NCBI RefSeq assembly: GCF_031143425.1
Contig: NC_090447.1
Coordinates: 23,843,426 to 23,907,425, forward strand
DNA from: Pleurodeles waltl
Taxonomy: Eukaryota; Chordata; Amphibia; Caudata; Salamandridae
Direction of reading: 5' to 3'
DNA: 64,000 nucleotides
This document shows, piece after piece, positions 34,121 to 45,069 of the stretch (within the stretch, counting starts at the first letter, position 1; every line of letters starts with the position of its first letter). The position numbers and the translations under genes were made by a program. The notes under the pieces were generated by a model that worked only from the letters and a program-made list of their open reading frames with translations, ran no database searches and was not told the origin of the DNA.

Positions 34121-36778
34121 CTAACCTTGGCCAGTTGAGACTTTATTGTCTAAGTGGTGATAAGTAGAGAGTAGCTCTGCAATAGACTGGTTACTCCCTT
34201 TATCATCCACTATATGGTTACTTCCCTGTGGGGATGTAAACCACCCTGTTTGAAGTTTTTTAGCTAACCAACAATGTGAAGATGTATTTTCAGAGTTTCT
34301 ATCAGTAAGTTTTAGTTTAGAGCAGTGGGAATTGTCCACTGAACCTATTTGTAGTGATGGAAATGCCAGACATGGATGCTGTCTCAGAAAAGCCATAGCT
34401 GGGCAAAAACTTTGTCCATATGGCTGGAAGAGAGAACAGGGATGCTGTTTCTCTTGGGTTGGAGCAGGGCAGGGATGCTGTCCTATCAGCTCCACACTAG
34501 GGCAGGGATGCTGTCCTAAGTGTTGTGAGGTAGTGCAGGGTTTCTGCACTAAAGTTTCTCTGGGAGGGTTGGAGGGATGCTCCATGTTAACTACAATGGT
34601 GCTGTTTTTCTCACCAATGTTAGTTATCCCACAGAGAGGTACTTCCACCTCAGGGAGTCCAGCTTTGCCAGCTGATGATTCCCTTGGAACAGGTGCCACC
34701 CCAGGAGAGGTTTCTCCCACCACAGGAATAGTATCCTGAATGGTAGGGTGGTTAGGGGATACTGTGATACCCTTTTTACCTGTTGATGGAGAGGGATCTT
34801 GAGTTTTCAGGCCTTCTCTCCTTTGCTTTTTCATTTCACTTGAAATGAGAGGGAACAATTCCTCAGGGATGCCCAGCATGGCTGCATGGGCATAAAACTC
34901 TACATCAGCCCAACCTGAGGCCTCTAGGTCATTACCTAAGAGACAGTCTACAGGTAAGCTAGGTGATACCACCACCTGCTTAGGGCCAGTAACTCCACCC
35001 CAACTAAACTGAATTATAGCTAAGGGAAGAAACTTAGTGGAGTTATGGACATCAATAATCTTATACTGTTGTCCAATGATGTGTTGTTCAGGAGGCACTA
35101 GGTTTTCAGTCACCAAAGTGAAACTGGCACCTGTGTCCCTGTAGGCCAAGGCCTCAACACCATTTATTGAAACTGTCTGCCTGTACTTATCCATTGTAAG
35201 GGGACAAGCAGCCAGTGTGGCAAGGCCAATGCCACTAGGTGTGACAGAAACTGTCTTGGGACTGATTACATCAGTTTCCACTATGGACCCATAAGTGAAC
35301 CCAACTACACCCTTTGCTTGACTGTTGCCAGCAGTCCCACCACTAGTACCACTACTGCTAGGGGCACTAGAGCTTGATGTATTAGTGGAGGTAGGCTCAG
35401 GGGGTTTACCTGGACAGGACTTATCCCCTGGCCTATGGCCTCTATTTTTACACACAAAGCACCAAGGCTTTTTAATGTGTGCAGGTTGGGAAGAAGAGGA
35501 AGAATTTGTTTTATCCCCACCCTCTGAAGAGTGTTTAAGATTTGAAGTGGGATCTTTGGTTTTACCCTTATCCCCATGCTTATCTTGAGATTTTTCACCA
35601 TCTTTCTTCTTATTGCCATCTTTGTCACCCCCTGTATGAACTTTTCTGTTCACCCTTGTTCTGACCCATTTGTCTGCCTTCTTTCCCAATTCTTGGGGAG
35701 AGGTCAGATCAGAGTCTACCAGGTACTGGTGCAACAAATCAGACACACAATTATTAAGTATATGCTCTCTCAGGATTGTGTTATACAGGCTTTCATAATC
35801 AGTAACTTTACTGCCATGTAACCACCCCTCCAAGGCCTTCACTGCCTGGTCAATGAAATCAACCCAGTCTTGTGAAGACTCCTTTTTGGTCTCTCTGAAC
35901 TTTATCCTGTACTGTTCAGTGGTTAAGCCATAACCATCCAGGAGTGCATTCTTAAGAACTGTAAAATTATTGGCATCATTTTCTTTCACAGTAAGGAGCC
36001 TATCCCTACCTTTTCCACTAAATGATAGCCATAGGATAGCAGCCCACTGCTTTTGAGGGACATCCTGTACAGCACAGGCCCTCTCAAGTGCAGCAAACCA
36101 CTTGTTAATGTCATCCCCCTCCTTGTAAGGGGGAACTATCTTATGCAGATTCCTGGAATCATGCTCTTTTGCAGGATGACTATGGGGAATACTGCTGCTG
36201 CCACCATGGGTATCTAAACCCATCTTCTGTCTTTCCCTTTCTATTTCTAAAGACTGTCTATCCAAATCCAGCTGTTGCTTCTTGAGCTTCAGTCTGGTTT
36301 GCTCCACTCTCAATCTATTGAGCTCCCTTTCTAACAATCTGTCATCAGGGTGGGTGGGAGGGACATTTCTAGATACAGAGGTATGATGGGAATGAACAGA
36401 AGGAGACCTGTCCCTTACAGAGGGCACCCTAACAGCTTGGCTACCAGTATAATGTGAGAGCACATCATCAGTATGATGTGATTCAACCTCTGTACCAACT
36501 ATGCTAGACTGTCTAGTAATGGGCAGGCTGAGAAGTTTCTTTCCTGAACCTTTTCCTGGGGGAGTCCCTGGATCAGATTGAGAACCATTAGCTACTTTTT
36601 CTACAGATTGGGCACTTATGGCCTTATCCTGTACTCTAAGCATATTAATTAACAGTTCTAAAGAAGGATTCTTCCCTACACTCAAACCTCTCTCTATGCA
36701 GAGACTCCTTGCTCCTTTCCAGCTAAGGTGATCATATGCCAGTTTGGACAGTTCAACTTTTTGGCCTGTGCCAGACAT
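34121..36778 (-). CDS. Intact Gag-protease polyprotein with residual RNase H tail (885 aa)
   Basis: Structural and protease protein of the retrotransposon. Residues 146-190 form a charged coiled coil. 210-380 is the capsid-like part, whose second half (about 290-380) resembles the SCAN domain. 380-425 is Lys/Asp-rich. A zinc knuckle uses C440, C443, H448 and C455. The protease active site is DTG at 548-550 (YRDTGASFTLV), with a CLLGNDL motif at 612-618. A linker with four QHPC repeats spans 756-802. The last ~25 residues (GSNQSIAELLSTYHHLDN...) match the C-terminus of the RNase H at 57354-57430, showing an in-frame pol deletion. There are no internal stops. The ATG at 36778 lies 270 nt from the 5' LTR. 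Product function inferred from motifs. Confidence 0.9.
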   Translation of the reverse strand: MSGTGQKVELSKLAYDHLSWKGARSLCIERGLSVGKNPSLELLINMLRVQDKAISAQSVEKVANGSQSDPGTPPGKGSGKKLLSLPITRQSSIVGTEVESHHTDDVLSHYTGSQAVRVPSVRDRSPSVHSHHTSVSRNVPPTHPDDRLLERELNRLRVEQTRLKLKKQQLDLDRQSLEIERERQKMGLDTHGGSSSIPHSHPAKEHDSRNLHKIVPPYKEGDDINKWFAALERACAVQDVPQKQWAAILWLSFSGKGRDRLLTVKENDANNFTVLKNALLDGYGLTTEQYRIKFRETKKESSQDWVDFIDQAVKALEGWLHGSKVTDYESLYNTILREHILNNCVSDLLHQYLVDSDLTSPQELGKKADKWVRTRVNRKVHTGGDKDGNKKKDGEKSQDKHGDKGKTKDPTSNLKHSSEGGDKTNSSSSSQPAHIKKPWCFVCKNRGHRPGDKSCPGKPPEPTSTNTSSSSAPSSSGTSGGTAGNSQAKGVVGFTYGSIVETDVISPKTVSVTPSGIGLATLAACPLTMDKYRQTVSINGVEALAYRDTGASFTLVTENLVPPEQHIIGQQYKIIDVHNSTKFLPLAIIQFSWGGVTGPKQVVVSPSLPVDCLLGNDLEASGWADVEFYAHAAMLGIPEELFPLISSEMKKQRREGLKTQDPSPSTGKKGITVSPNHPTIQDTIPVVGETSPGVAPVPRESSAGKAGLPEVEVPLCGITNIGEKNSTIVVNMEHPSNPPRETLVQKPCTTSQHLGQHPCPSVELIGQHPCPAPTQEKQHPCSLFQPYGQSFCPAMAFLRQHPCLAFPSLQIGSVDNSHCSKLKLTDRNSENTSSHCWLAKKLQTGWFTSPQGSNHIVDDKGSNQSIAELLSTYHHLDNKVSTGQG

Positions 36779-37048
36779 TTTTTAGAGAGAGTTAAAGTGA
36801 TAGACAAAGAGAAAAAAGTTTTCAGAACTTTTTGGAAAGACAGAAAAAACTTTTTAAACTTTTAAGAACTTTTTGAAAGTTTAGAAGTACTTTTCAGCAC
36901 TTAGAAAAGAGTGAAAAGAGGAAATGCAAAACTTTTTGGCTATGTGTATATACACTGACCTTGTTTTGTATATTTTTCTCTTATGAAAAGTACAATGACA
37001 AGAGTGGTAAGTAGTCTCAAAGCACTTATCCCACCACTGCACAACCAA
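36779..37048 (-). other. Leader of the young element with iterated AACTTTTT motif
   Basis: Noncoding stretch between the 5' LTR and the ATG. Directly after the LTR the reverse strand reads TTGGTTGTGCAGTGG, in the place of a primer-binding site; no specific tRNA could be assigned. Around 36815-36930 the plus-strand motif AACTTTTT recurs at least five times. Confidence 0.6.
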
Positions 37049-38308
37049 TGTAGGAGGCTGGACTGGCTTGTAGTGAGTACCAAGGGGTACTTGCACCTTG
37101 CACCAGGCCCAGTTATCCCTTATTAGTGTATAGGGTGTCTAGCAGCTTAGGCTGATAGATAATGGTAGCTTAGCAAAGCAGCTCAGGCTGAACTAGGAGA
37201 CGTGTGAAGCTACTACAGTACCACTTAGTGTCATATGCACAATATCATAAGAAAACACAATACACAGTTATACTAAAAATAAAGGTACTTTATTTTTATG
37301 ACAATATGCCAAAGTATCTTAGAGTGTACCCTCAGTGAGAGGATAGGAAATATACACAATATATATATACACAATAGCAAAAATATGCAGTATAGTCTTA
37401 GAAAACAGTGCAAACAATGTATAGTTACAATAGGATGCAATGGGGAAACATAGGGATAGGGGCAACACAAACCATATACTCCAAAAGTGGAATGTGAACC
37501 ACGAATGGACCCCAAACCTATGTGACCTTGTAGAGGGTCGCTGGGACTATTAGAAAATAGTGAGAGTTAGAAAAATAACCCTCCCCAAGACCCTGAAAAG
37601 TGAGTGCAAAGTGCACCAAAGTTCCCCTAAGGACAAAATAGTCGTGTTAGAGGGAGAATGCAAGGAAAACACAAATCAGCAATGCAACAACGATGGATTC
37701 CTGTCTGAGGGTACCTGTGGAACAAGGGGACCAAGTCCAAAAGTCACAAGCAGCTCGTAGCTGGGCAGATGCCCAAGAAATGCCAGCGGTTGGTGCAAAG
37801 AAGCTCTTACTAGGCTGAAGAACTGTGAATACTGCAGGAACGACAAGGGCTAGAGACTTCCCCTTTGGAGGATGGATCCCCCACGCCTTGTAGAGTCGTG
37901 CAGAAGTGTTTTCCCGCCGGATGGACGCCAACAAGCCTTGCTACACGCAAATCGTGCGTTTGGCGTTTTTGGACGCTGCTGGGGCCCAGGAGGGACCAGG
38001 AGGTCGCAAATTGGACCTGCAGAGAGAGGGGACGTCGAGCAAGACAAAGAGCCCTCACTGAAGCAGGTAGCACCCGGAGAAGTGCCCGAAACAGGCACTA
38101 CGAGGATGCGTGAAACGGTGCTCGCCGAAGTTGCACAAAGGAGTCCCACGTCGCCGGAGACCAACTTAGAAAGTCGTGCAATGCAGGTTAGAGTGCCGTG
38201 GACCCAGGCTTGGCTGTGCACACAGGATTTCCGCCGGAAGTGCACAGGGGCCGGAGAAGCTTGCAAAGTCGCGGTTCCCAGCAATGCAGCCCAGCGAGGT
38301 GAGGCAAG

Positions 38309-38318
38309 GACTTACCTC
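38309..38318 (-). promoter_or_regulatory. Conserved splice-donor-like site in the 5' LTR
   Basis: The reverse strand reads GGAGGTAAGT, a near-ideal 5' splice site, about 425 nt downstream of the promoter-like motif. It is present at the same LTR position in copies at 433, 2089, 22904, 49079 and (reverse) 32211. Confidence 0.45.
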
Positions 38319-38735
38319 CACCAAACTTGGGCTGAAGAGTCACTGGACTGTGGGGGTCACTTGGACGGTGTCGCTGGATTCGAGGGACCTCGCTTGTCGT
38401 GCTGAGAGGAGACCCAAGGGACCGGTAATGCAGCTTTTTGGTGCCTGCGGTTGCAGGGGGAAGATTCCGTCGACCCACGGGAGATTTCTTCGGAGATTCT
38501 GGTGCAGAGAGGAGGCAGACTACCCCCACAGCATGCACAAGCAGGAAAACAGTCGAGAAGGCGGCAGGATCAGCGTTACAGAGTTGCAGTAGTCGTCTTT
38601 GCTACTATGTTGCAGGTTTGCAGGCTTCCAGCGCGGTCAGCGGTCGATTCCTTATCAGAAGGTGAAGAGGGAGATGCAGAGGAACTCGGCTGAGCTCATG
38701 CATTCGTTATCTGAAGTTTCCCCAGAGACAGAGAC

Positions 38736-38744
38736 CCTAAATAG
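38736..38744 (-). promoter_or_regulatory. Putative LTR core promoter (CTATTTAGG)
   Basis: A TATA-like motif in a conserved GGGCTATTTAGG context in most LTR copies (22470, 48645, 63813, and near 1). Promoter function is inferred from conservation and position. Confidence 0.4.
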
Positions 38745-40193
38745 CCAGAAAAGAGGGTTTGGCTACCTAGGAGAGAGGAAAGGCTACCAACACCTGAAGG
38801 AGCCCATCACAAGGAGTCTCTGACGTCACCTGGTGGCACTGGCCACTCAGAGCAGTCCAGTGTGCCAGCAGCACCTCTGTTTCCAAGATGGCAGAGGTCT
38901 GGAGCACACTGGAGGAGCTCTGGACACCTCCCAGGGGAGGTGCAGGTCAGGGGAGTGGTCACTCCCCTTTCCTTTGTCCAGTTTCGCGCCAGAGCAGGGG
39001 CTAAGGGGTCCCTGAACCGGTGTAGACTGGCTTATGCAGAATTGGGCACATCTGTGCCCAACAAAGCATTTCCAGAGGCTGGGGGAGGCTACTCCTCCCC
39101 TGCCTTCACACCATTTTCCAAAGGGAGAGGGTGTCACACCCTCCCTCAGAGGAAGTTCTTTGTTCTGCCATCCTGGGCCAGGCCTGGCTGGACCCCAGGA
39201 GGGCAGCTGCCTGTCTGAGGGGTTGGCAGCAGCAGCAGCTGCAGAGAAACCCCAGGAAGGGCAGTATGGCAGTACCAGGGTCTGTGCTACAGACCACTGG
39301 GATCATGGAATTGTACCAACAATGCCAGGATGGCATAGAGGGGGCAATTCCATGATCATAGACATGTTACATGGCCATATTCGGAGTTACCATTGTGAAG
39401 CTACATATAGGTAGTGACCTATATGTAGTGCACGCGTGTAATGGTGTCCCCGCACTCACAAAGTTCAGTGAATTGGCTCTGAACAATGTGGGGGCACCTT
39501 GGCTAGTGCCAGGGTGCCCTCACACTAAGTAACTTTGCACCTAACCTTTACCAGGTAAAGGTTAGACATATAGGTGACTTATAAGTTACTTAAGTGCAGT
39601 GTAAAATGGCTGTGAAATAACGTGGACGTTATTTCACTCAGGCTGTAGTGGCAGGCCTGTGTAAGAATTGTCAGAGCTCCCTATGGGTGGCAAAAGAAAT
39701 GCTGCAGCCCATAGGGATCTCCTGGAACCCCAATACCCTGGGTACCTCAGTACCATATACTAGGGAATTATAAGGGTGTTCCAGTAAGCCAATGTAAATT
39801 GGTAAAATTGGTCACTAGCCTGTTAATGACAATTTGAAAGTAATGAGAGAGCATAACCACTGAGGTTCTGGTTAGCAGAGCCTCAGTGAGACAGTTAGGC
39901 ACCACACAGGGAACATATACATGCACCCCTATGAGCACTGGGGCCCTGTGTGACAGGGTCCCAGTGACACATACATATAGGCCACAAACCTATGAGCACT
40001 GGGGTCCTGACCAGCAGGATCCCAGTGACACATAACAAACATACTGAAAACATAGTGTTTTCACTATGAGCACTGAGGCCTGGCTATCAGGATCCCAGTG
40101 AGACAGTGAAAACAGTGACAAACACCCTGACATACACTCACAAACAGGCCAAAAGTGGGGGTAACAAGGCTAGAAAGAGGCTACCTTCTCACA

Positions 40194-40198
40194 CTAAC
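40194..40198 (+). repeat. Target-site duplication CTAAC (right)
   Basis: Matches 30941-30945. Confidence 0.93.
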
Positions 40199-43117
40199 CT
40201 CATCAGTGACTAAGGAGGCTCTTTCATTTGTAAATCAGACCTATCTGCTTTGCCAATGCTTGTTATCTCCCATTAAGTGGTAGTTGCTCGATATGCCTTG
40301 TTGCATATCTCATCGGTTGTGCACACAAGCAAGAGAAGCGTGCAAGCAAAAATCCCATTGCCAAACACGAAGAAGAAGAATTAGAGCTAACATTGGAGGT
40401 GAGTCTGCTGTTAGTGCTTTAATCCAGTAGTCAGGTCTGTAATCCAGCTATGATGGCTGTCACCCTGCTGTCAGTGCCCTGGTGCTGCAGTCATTCCTAT
40501 GATGGTGACAGATGATTACACTTACTGATACTGATGTCAATATGAAATGGCCTTTAAAGTTTATGCTTTGAGAGGGACACACTCAGGTGATAACTTAGGC
40601 GCCGATTTTGTGGAGAAACATGAGGCCACTTGTGTAGGTACACATGGGCTGCGCTCTCACACCTTTGCTCCTTAATGTGTACGTCCAGCCTCAGATCTGC
40701 TTTTTATCATCATGAAGAATTAAAATACTTAGGACCAGTGGACCACTGCTGAGGAGGACCTAAGCCTCCCATTCGCATCAGTCCCTTAGATTAACATTGA
40801 CCCTAGCAAGGTCCGAATTCCCATAATCTGACATCCCTCCCATTCACTCAGTGCAGGAGCGCTCCCAACATCATACTCCCACAAGCCTACCCTTGCCTCA
40901 CACAGTCCAAGACCCCTGCAAGCAGTGGGTGTCTATAAACCTAAACCCCGTTTTCTTGAGTGACTAAGGAGCTGTTCGTGGACTCCATTGCCACATCCCC
41001 ATATTGTTCTTCATAGAGGAGCCCCTGCAGCAAATATCCCCCTTAGCCCAACCCCTCACCCAGGAGTCTCCCAAGCAGCATTTTTTCATTTACTACTTCT
41101 CTTACATTCGGTGCAGGAGCCCACACAGCCATCCTGTATTTATGACATCACATCCTTCCAACTCGGTACGGAAGGCCCTGTGACCCACATCACCCTAATC
41201 CTACACCTCTTTTACTCAATCAAAACCAGGATTCTCTACGAGCCTGAATATCAAATCCAGAATCTCGATGGGACACTATATGGAGGGCAAAATATTGGGA
41301 AAAAATATCAACAGGCAAGTAAGTCTAGATTATCTACACACCTAAGCAGTACATATATCTTCAAGGTACACAGATATGAGTTAGGGATAATAATTCTATA
41401 CTTCCCGACATGCGCTTATCTTTGCGCCTTGATATTCTGCCCTCAATGTTCTTGTAGCACGTGTGTGTATGTCAGTATTCAGTTGTATAATCATGAGCCT
41501 TTGCAGTAACAAACACAAAAGCCAAAACCCCACTAGAGTGCTTACCTTATAATCAGGATTCTTGCACGCAGTCACAGCTTACGAGAAATCGTAGGAACTT
41601 CTTTAGACCCAAACCCCTTTTCTGCCATGGCCACCATGATCCAGTTCAAGCCTTCAGACAACTGGGACACCTGTAATGCAGTCCACCAGAAGCAATGTAT
41701 CAGTACACTCCACCTACACCGAAGGAGGTCCCTAGGGTGTTTTGAGGTGAAAGAATGAGTATGAGGTGATGAGTGATGCCACGTGTGGAGGAAGGCCCTT
41801 AGATGGACACACCTGTGCAGAAATGTAACACATGGGGCTGTGAAAAGGATTTGGCACAAATATATTTGAGAATTTTTCACCATCAGTTTGTTTTCATTTG
41901 CAACAAGGATGGAAGGTCAAAGAGAGATGAGGACCACAGAAGAACGGCAAGCACTTGACCCAACTACTCTGGCCTTATCATGTCCGGGGATGAGTCCTTG
42001 ATAATGGGCTTAGGGGCATGTTGACATTATTGCTGGAATAGACATAAGGTAGGTCAATATATATATATGTATCAGTCTGTGTTTGTTAGGTCTATGTTTG
42101 TTAGATCTTTGATAGTTCACAAGGTACTCCAGTGAGGTGGTCATGGCTGCACAGCCTGAGGTGTGTTAATATACTGAAATCACAACTCGTATTTGTGACC
42201 TTTGTGGGCAGATCTAATTTATGCAACAAAAAGGCAATGGATCAGATGCTTGACAAAACACCTTTACTCTAAAACAGGGGCCATCACCTGGTCCTCCAGC
42301 TCTGCCAGGCGTCGGTCCACTGTTCGCAAAGGCTCCTCATGATCAGTCTCAAGCAGGGTCAGCACCTTGTCCACCCTAAAAAGGTAAGAAAAGAGCCGTG
42401 TGCCTAACTTCACCAGGTTGTCACAAAGCACGTCTTCAAACAAGCAGATGGCGGTGAGCACCCTCCACTCATCAAGTCCTACTCATTTTAACTATATGTG
42501 CTCACTTATACAAGGCCATCCACACTCTCACACAGCACTAACACTGGTTCACGTAAGGTGTGGACTGGCCTCCTTGGTCTCTGGCTTACAGAAAAATGAT
42601 GGAGAGGGGTTACTAAAGACCTCAGGCCTAAGGGAGGCAGAGACATCTCACGAGGGCCAGGAAACTAGTCACTCTCCCCGAGTGTCAGGGCATTGCAGTG
42701 TTTCAACTGCACACTTGAACCAACACCTATTTAGGTGCAAAAGTTCTGCCTGCTGTAAAAAGTTCACAGGACACATGTGTATGAGCTTTTATATATACTT
42801 TTTTAATTTGTGTTGGACAGTTTACAAACAAAGCACAATGTCGACAGAGGTTCAAGAAAGAATATACAAACGCATAAATACTACTTAAGGCAACATAATT
42901 CATTCAAGCAAGGCCAATGGTCAGTGGAAAGTCAGTTTCCAGAATAAAATCCATAATGACGTTTTTTTTTAGCATGCTAGATTAAAAATACGTCCGGCAA
43001 CCTCAGCAATTCATTCAAGCAAAATTCGGTCATGAAGAGTGATTTACAACAATTGGTAATCGATGACCAGGATATTACATTGCTGTGTACCACTAGACTC
43101 TTTCATGAAGGAAATTA
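40199..43117 (+). other. No gene recognised
   Basis: Mixed-composition sequence. Open frames at 40988-41509 (+), 41572-41883 (-), 42264-42461 (-) and 42400-42888 (+) overlap or lack domains. The short reverse frame at 42264-42461 has a helical, Leu/Asp/Glu-rich pattern, but no partner exon was found. Confidence 0.4.
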
Positions 43118-43753
43118 GGGCCAGATGTAGGAAAGGTTTTGCACGTCGCAAACAGCAAATTTAGCTGTTTGCGACGTACAAAACCCACATCGCGATGCCC
43201 AATTCCCCTTTTGCGACTCAGTAACCTGGTTACGACTAACAAAACGGGACTGCGACTTGCAATTAGGAAGGGGTGTTCCCCTTCCTAATTGCGAGTCGCA
43301 GCTTTGTGACCGCGAACGCGGTCGCAAAGCAATCACAGTTACCAGCAGTGTCACCCCTTTGTGAATGGCATGGAAAACATGTTTTCAGAGCAGGCAGTGG
43401 TCCATAGGAAACGGAAACGTTTCATTTTTTCATTTTGTAATGCATCTCGTTTTCCTTTAAGGAAAACGGGCTGCATTACAAAAAAAAAAGTGCTTTATTT
43501 AAAAGCAGTCACAGACATGGTGGTCTGCTGTCTCCAGCAGGCCACCATCCCTGTGAGTGCTGCGAGTCGCAAGGGGGTCGCAAATTGCGACCCACCTCAT
43601 TAATATCAGTGAGGTGGGCCTTTGCGACCCCCTTGCGAGTCGCAGATGGTGTCAGGGACACCATCCTGCATCCTGAATTGCAACTCGCAAATTGCGAGTC
43701 TCTCTGACTCGCAATTTGCGAGTCGCAATTCAGGAATTTCCTACATCTGGCCC
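43118..43753. mobile_element. Multi-hairpin MITE 1 (PIF/Harbinger-type, 636 bp)
   Basis: Ends are inverted repeats GGGCCAGATGTAGGAAA, with TTA on both sides (43115-43117, 43754-43756). Consecutive hairpins occupy most of it: 43135-43185, 43252-43299, 43302-43329, 43434-43483, 43519-43546, 43561-43644, 43646-43664 and 43672-43734 (28-bp arms). It is rich in TCGCAA/TTGCGA. No coding frame. Confidence 0.85.
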
Positions 43754-43756
43754 TTA

Positions 43757-45069
43757 GAGAATTAAATATGATGAACCAAAAAAATATAAAAGAGACGATA
43801 GCCAGATGTAAACTGGATAAATATTGTAAACCAAACTTAATTAGGGAAAAGATGAGTGGAAGTTCAGGGGTCAGAGCATCAGACCGGCTTCTCAATTCAA
43901 CATATGGCGACCAATTCAGTGTGAAAGTGAGGAGAGCAGTCCAAGGCTTGCTCAAGGAGATTCTGTGGGGTGTACAATTCGGAAGTCAACAATCAGCATA
44001 ATATCACTCAATATCACTTTATAAAAAGAGAAAGTTCCTTATAAAACCACCTGCTCTGTATGGCACAGACATATGGTCAGTGGACGCAGCATTTACTATG
44101 CTAAACTACTGATTAACAGGTGCAGGATCACAGTGTGAGGAGTGAACAGCATGCTTCTTCTGGGAACCATAAGTCAGTTTTAGTATCTGCATCCTGATTT
44201 AATAGCTTCTAAACCTAAGAATACCGGGCCAGATTGATCAAACTTTCACGCTGCGCAACGCATCAAGCCACCTTACTACACTGCACTACGTGAAAGGGAA
44301 AGGAGAGGGATGCACTTTATTTCACACTATGTGGTGCATTCCTGCCCTTTACTTGGCTGCCTACTACCAGTGCAGGTGCCAATGCGCTGTGGTACAGGAG
44401 TGCCTACATTGTAGGCAGGATTGTTTTTGTGCAGGAAGGGACACCTTCCTATAGAAAAATAATCCTCAGGGGCATTTTCCTCTTTCGGCAGCACACGTAG
44501 AAAGAGGAAAAAACGAGTAAAAATAAAGATAATTCTCCGCTGTACGCTTCCCCTGGGGAGGCGCAGCATTTTGACGCATTCCCAGGTTTTTCACTAATGG
44601 AGAATCTGGGAGTGCTCCAAAATCCATGGGTGGATGCGTGGGAACACCCGTGGTATGCTTCCCTCGGGCAGAGTAATTCAATACAGCGTTTTGCGCTGCC
44701 TTACGTTACTCTAGCATTATCACGGCATGTGGGGCCACACTTGGTTAGAACAATAGAGCTTAATTTGATCAATAAAACAAGACCAAAACAACAAAAATCC
44801 AATTAGTATGTCCAGAAATATTGAATTTTAAAGCTTTAAGTAAAATAGTGCAAAAAAAGCATAAAGCACTGTGAGAGGAATGGGTGGAAATACGGCTTCA
44901 GAGGCTTTGTGATTTTTCGAATTTCGGCTGATTTATTGATTTCCTTGATAATAAAATGTGATTTTTGTAAATTAAATAACACAAAGAAATGTCCGAGCTT
45001 TTCCTGGGTACATTTTGATAGTCACCCTTGGTAACTGGAGCAGCATAGTGATGTGCTTCTGTACTTTCT
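43757..45069 (+). other. No gene recognised
   Basis: 44226 begins GGGCCAGATTGATCAAA, like a MITE terminus, but no matching right end was found. The GC-rich stretch 44400-44720 has GCGTTTTGCGC-type motifs. The remainder is AT-rich. Confidence 0.35.

Larger units (their letters stand above)
30946..40193 (-). mobile_element. Young 9.25-kb Gag-protease-only LTR retrotransposon (Gmr1-like Ty3/gypsy)
   Basis: Two 3145-bp LTRs bound a 2958-bp internal region. Termini are TG...CA and the 5-bp target duplication CTAAC is perfect. By eye the LTRs differ at one site (C at 32292 versus T at 38395), so insertion was recent. The internal region holds one intact 885-codon frame and a polypurine tract, but no RT, RNase H catalytic core or integrase. 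Family assignment rests on likeness of the 3' end of the frame, polypurine region and LTR to the fragment at 56482-59061, plus the SCAN-like capsid. It would have to be mobilised by a full-length relative. Confidence 0.92.
37049..40193 (-). repeat. 5' LTR of the young element (3145 bp)
   Basis: Offset exactly 6103 bp from the 3' LTR, with one substitution seen. Element orientation runs from 40193 to 37049. A promoter-like CTATTTAGG is at 38736-38744 and the polyadenylation hairpin at 37275-37297, implying a transcribed repeat (R) of roughly 1.4 kb and a short U5 of about 220 bp. Confidence 0.93.

Noticed and set aside
37872..38405. 177-codon open frame on the strand opposite to the LTR
   Set aside because: Present in both LTRs only because the LTRs are identical; no domain and no conservation in older LTR copies.
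42264..42461. Small Leu/Asp/Glu-rich reverse frame as a conserved gene
   Set aside because: 65 codons, no recognisable family, no flanking exons with matching phase.
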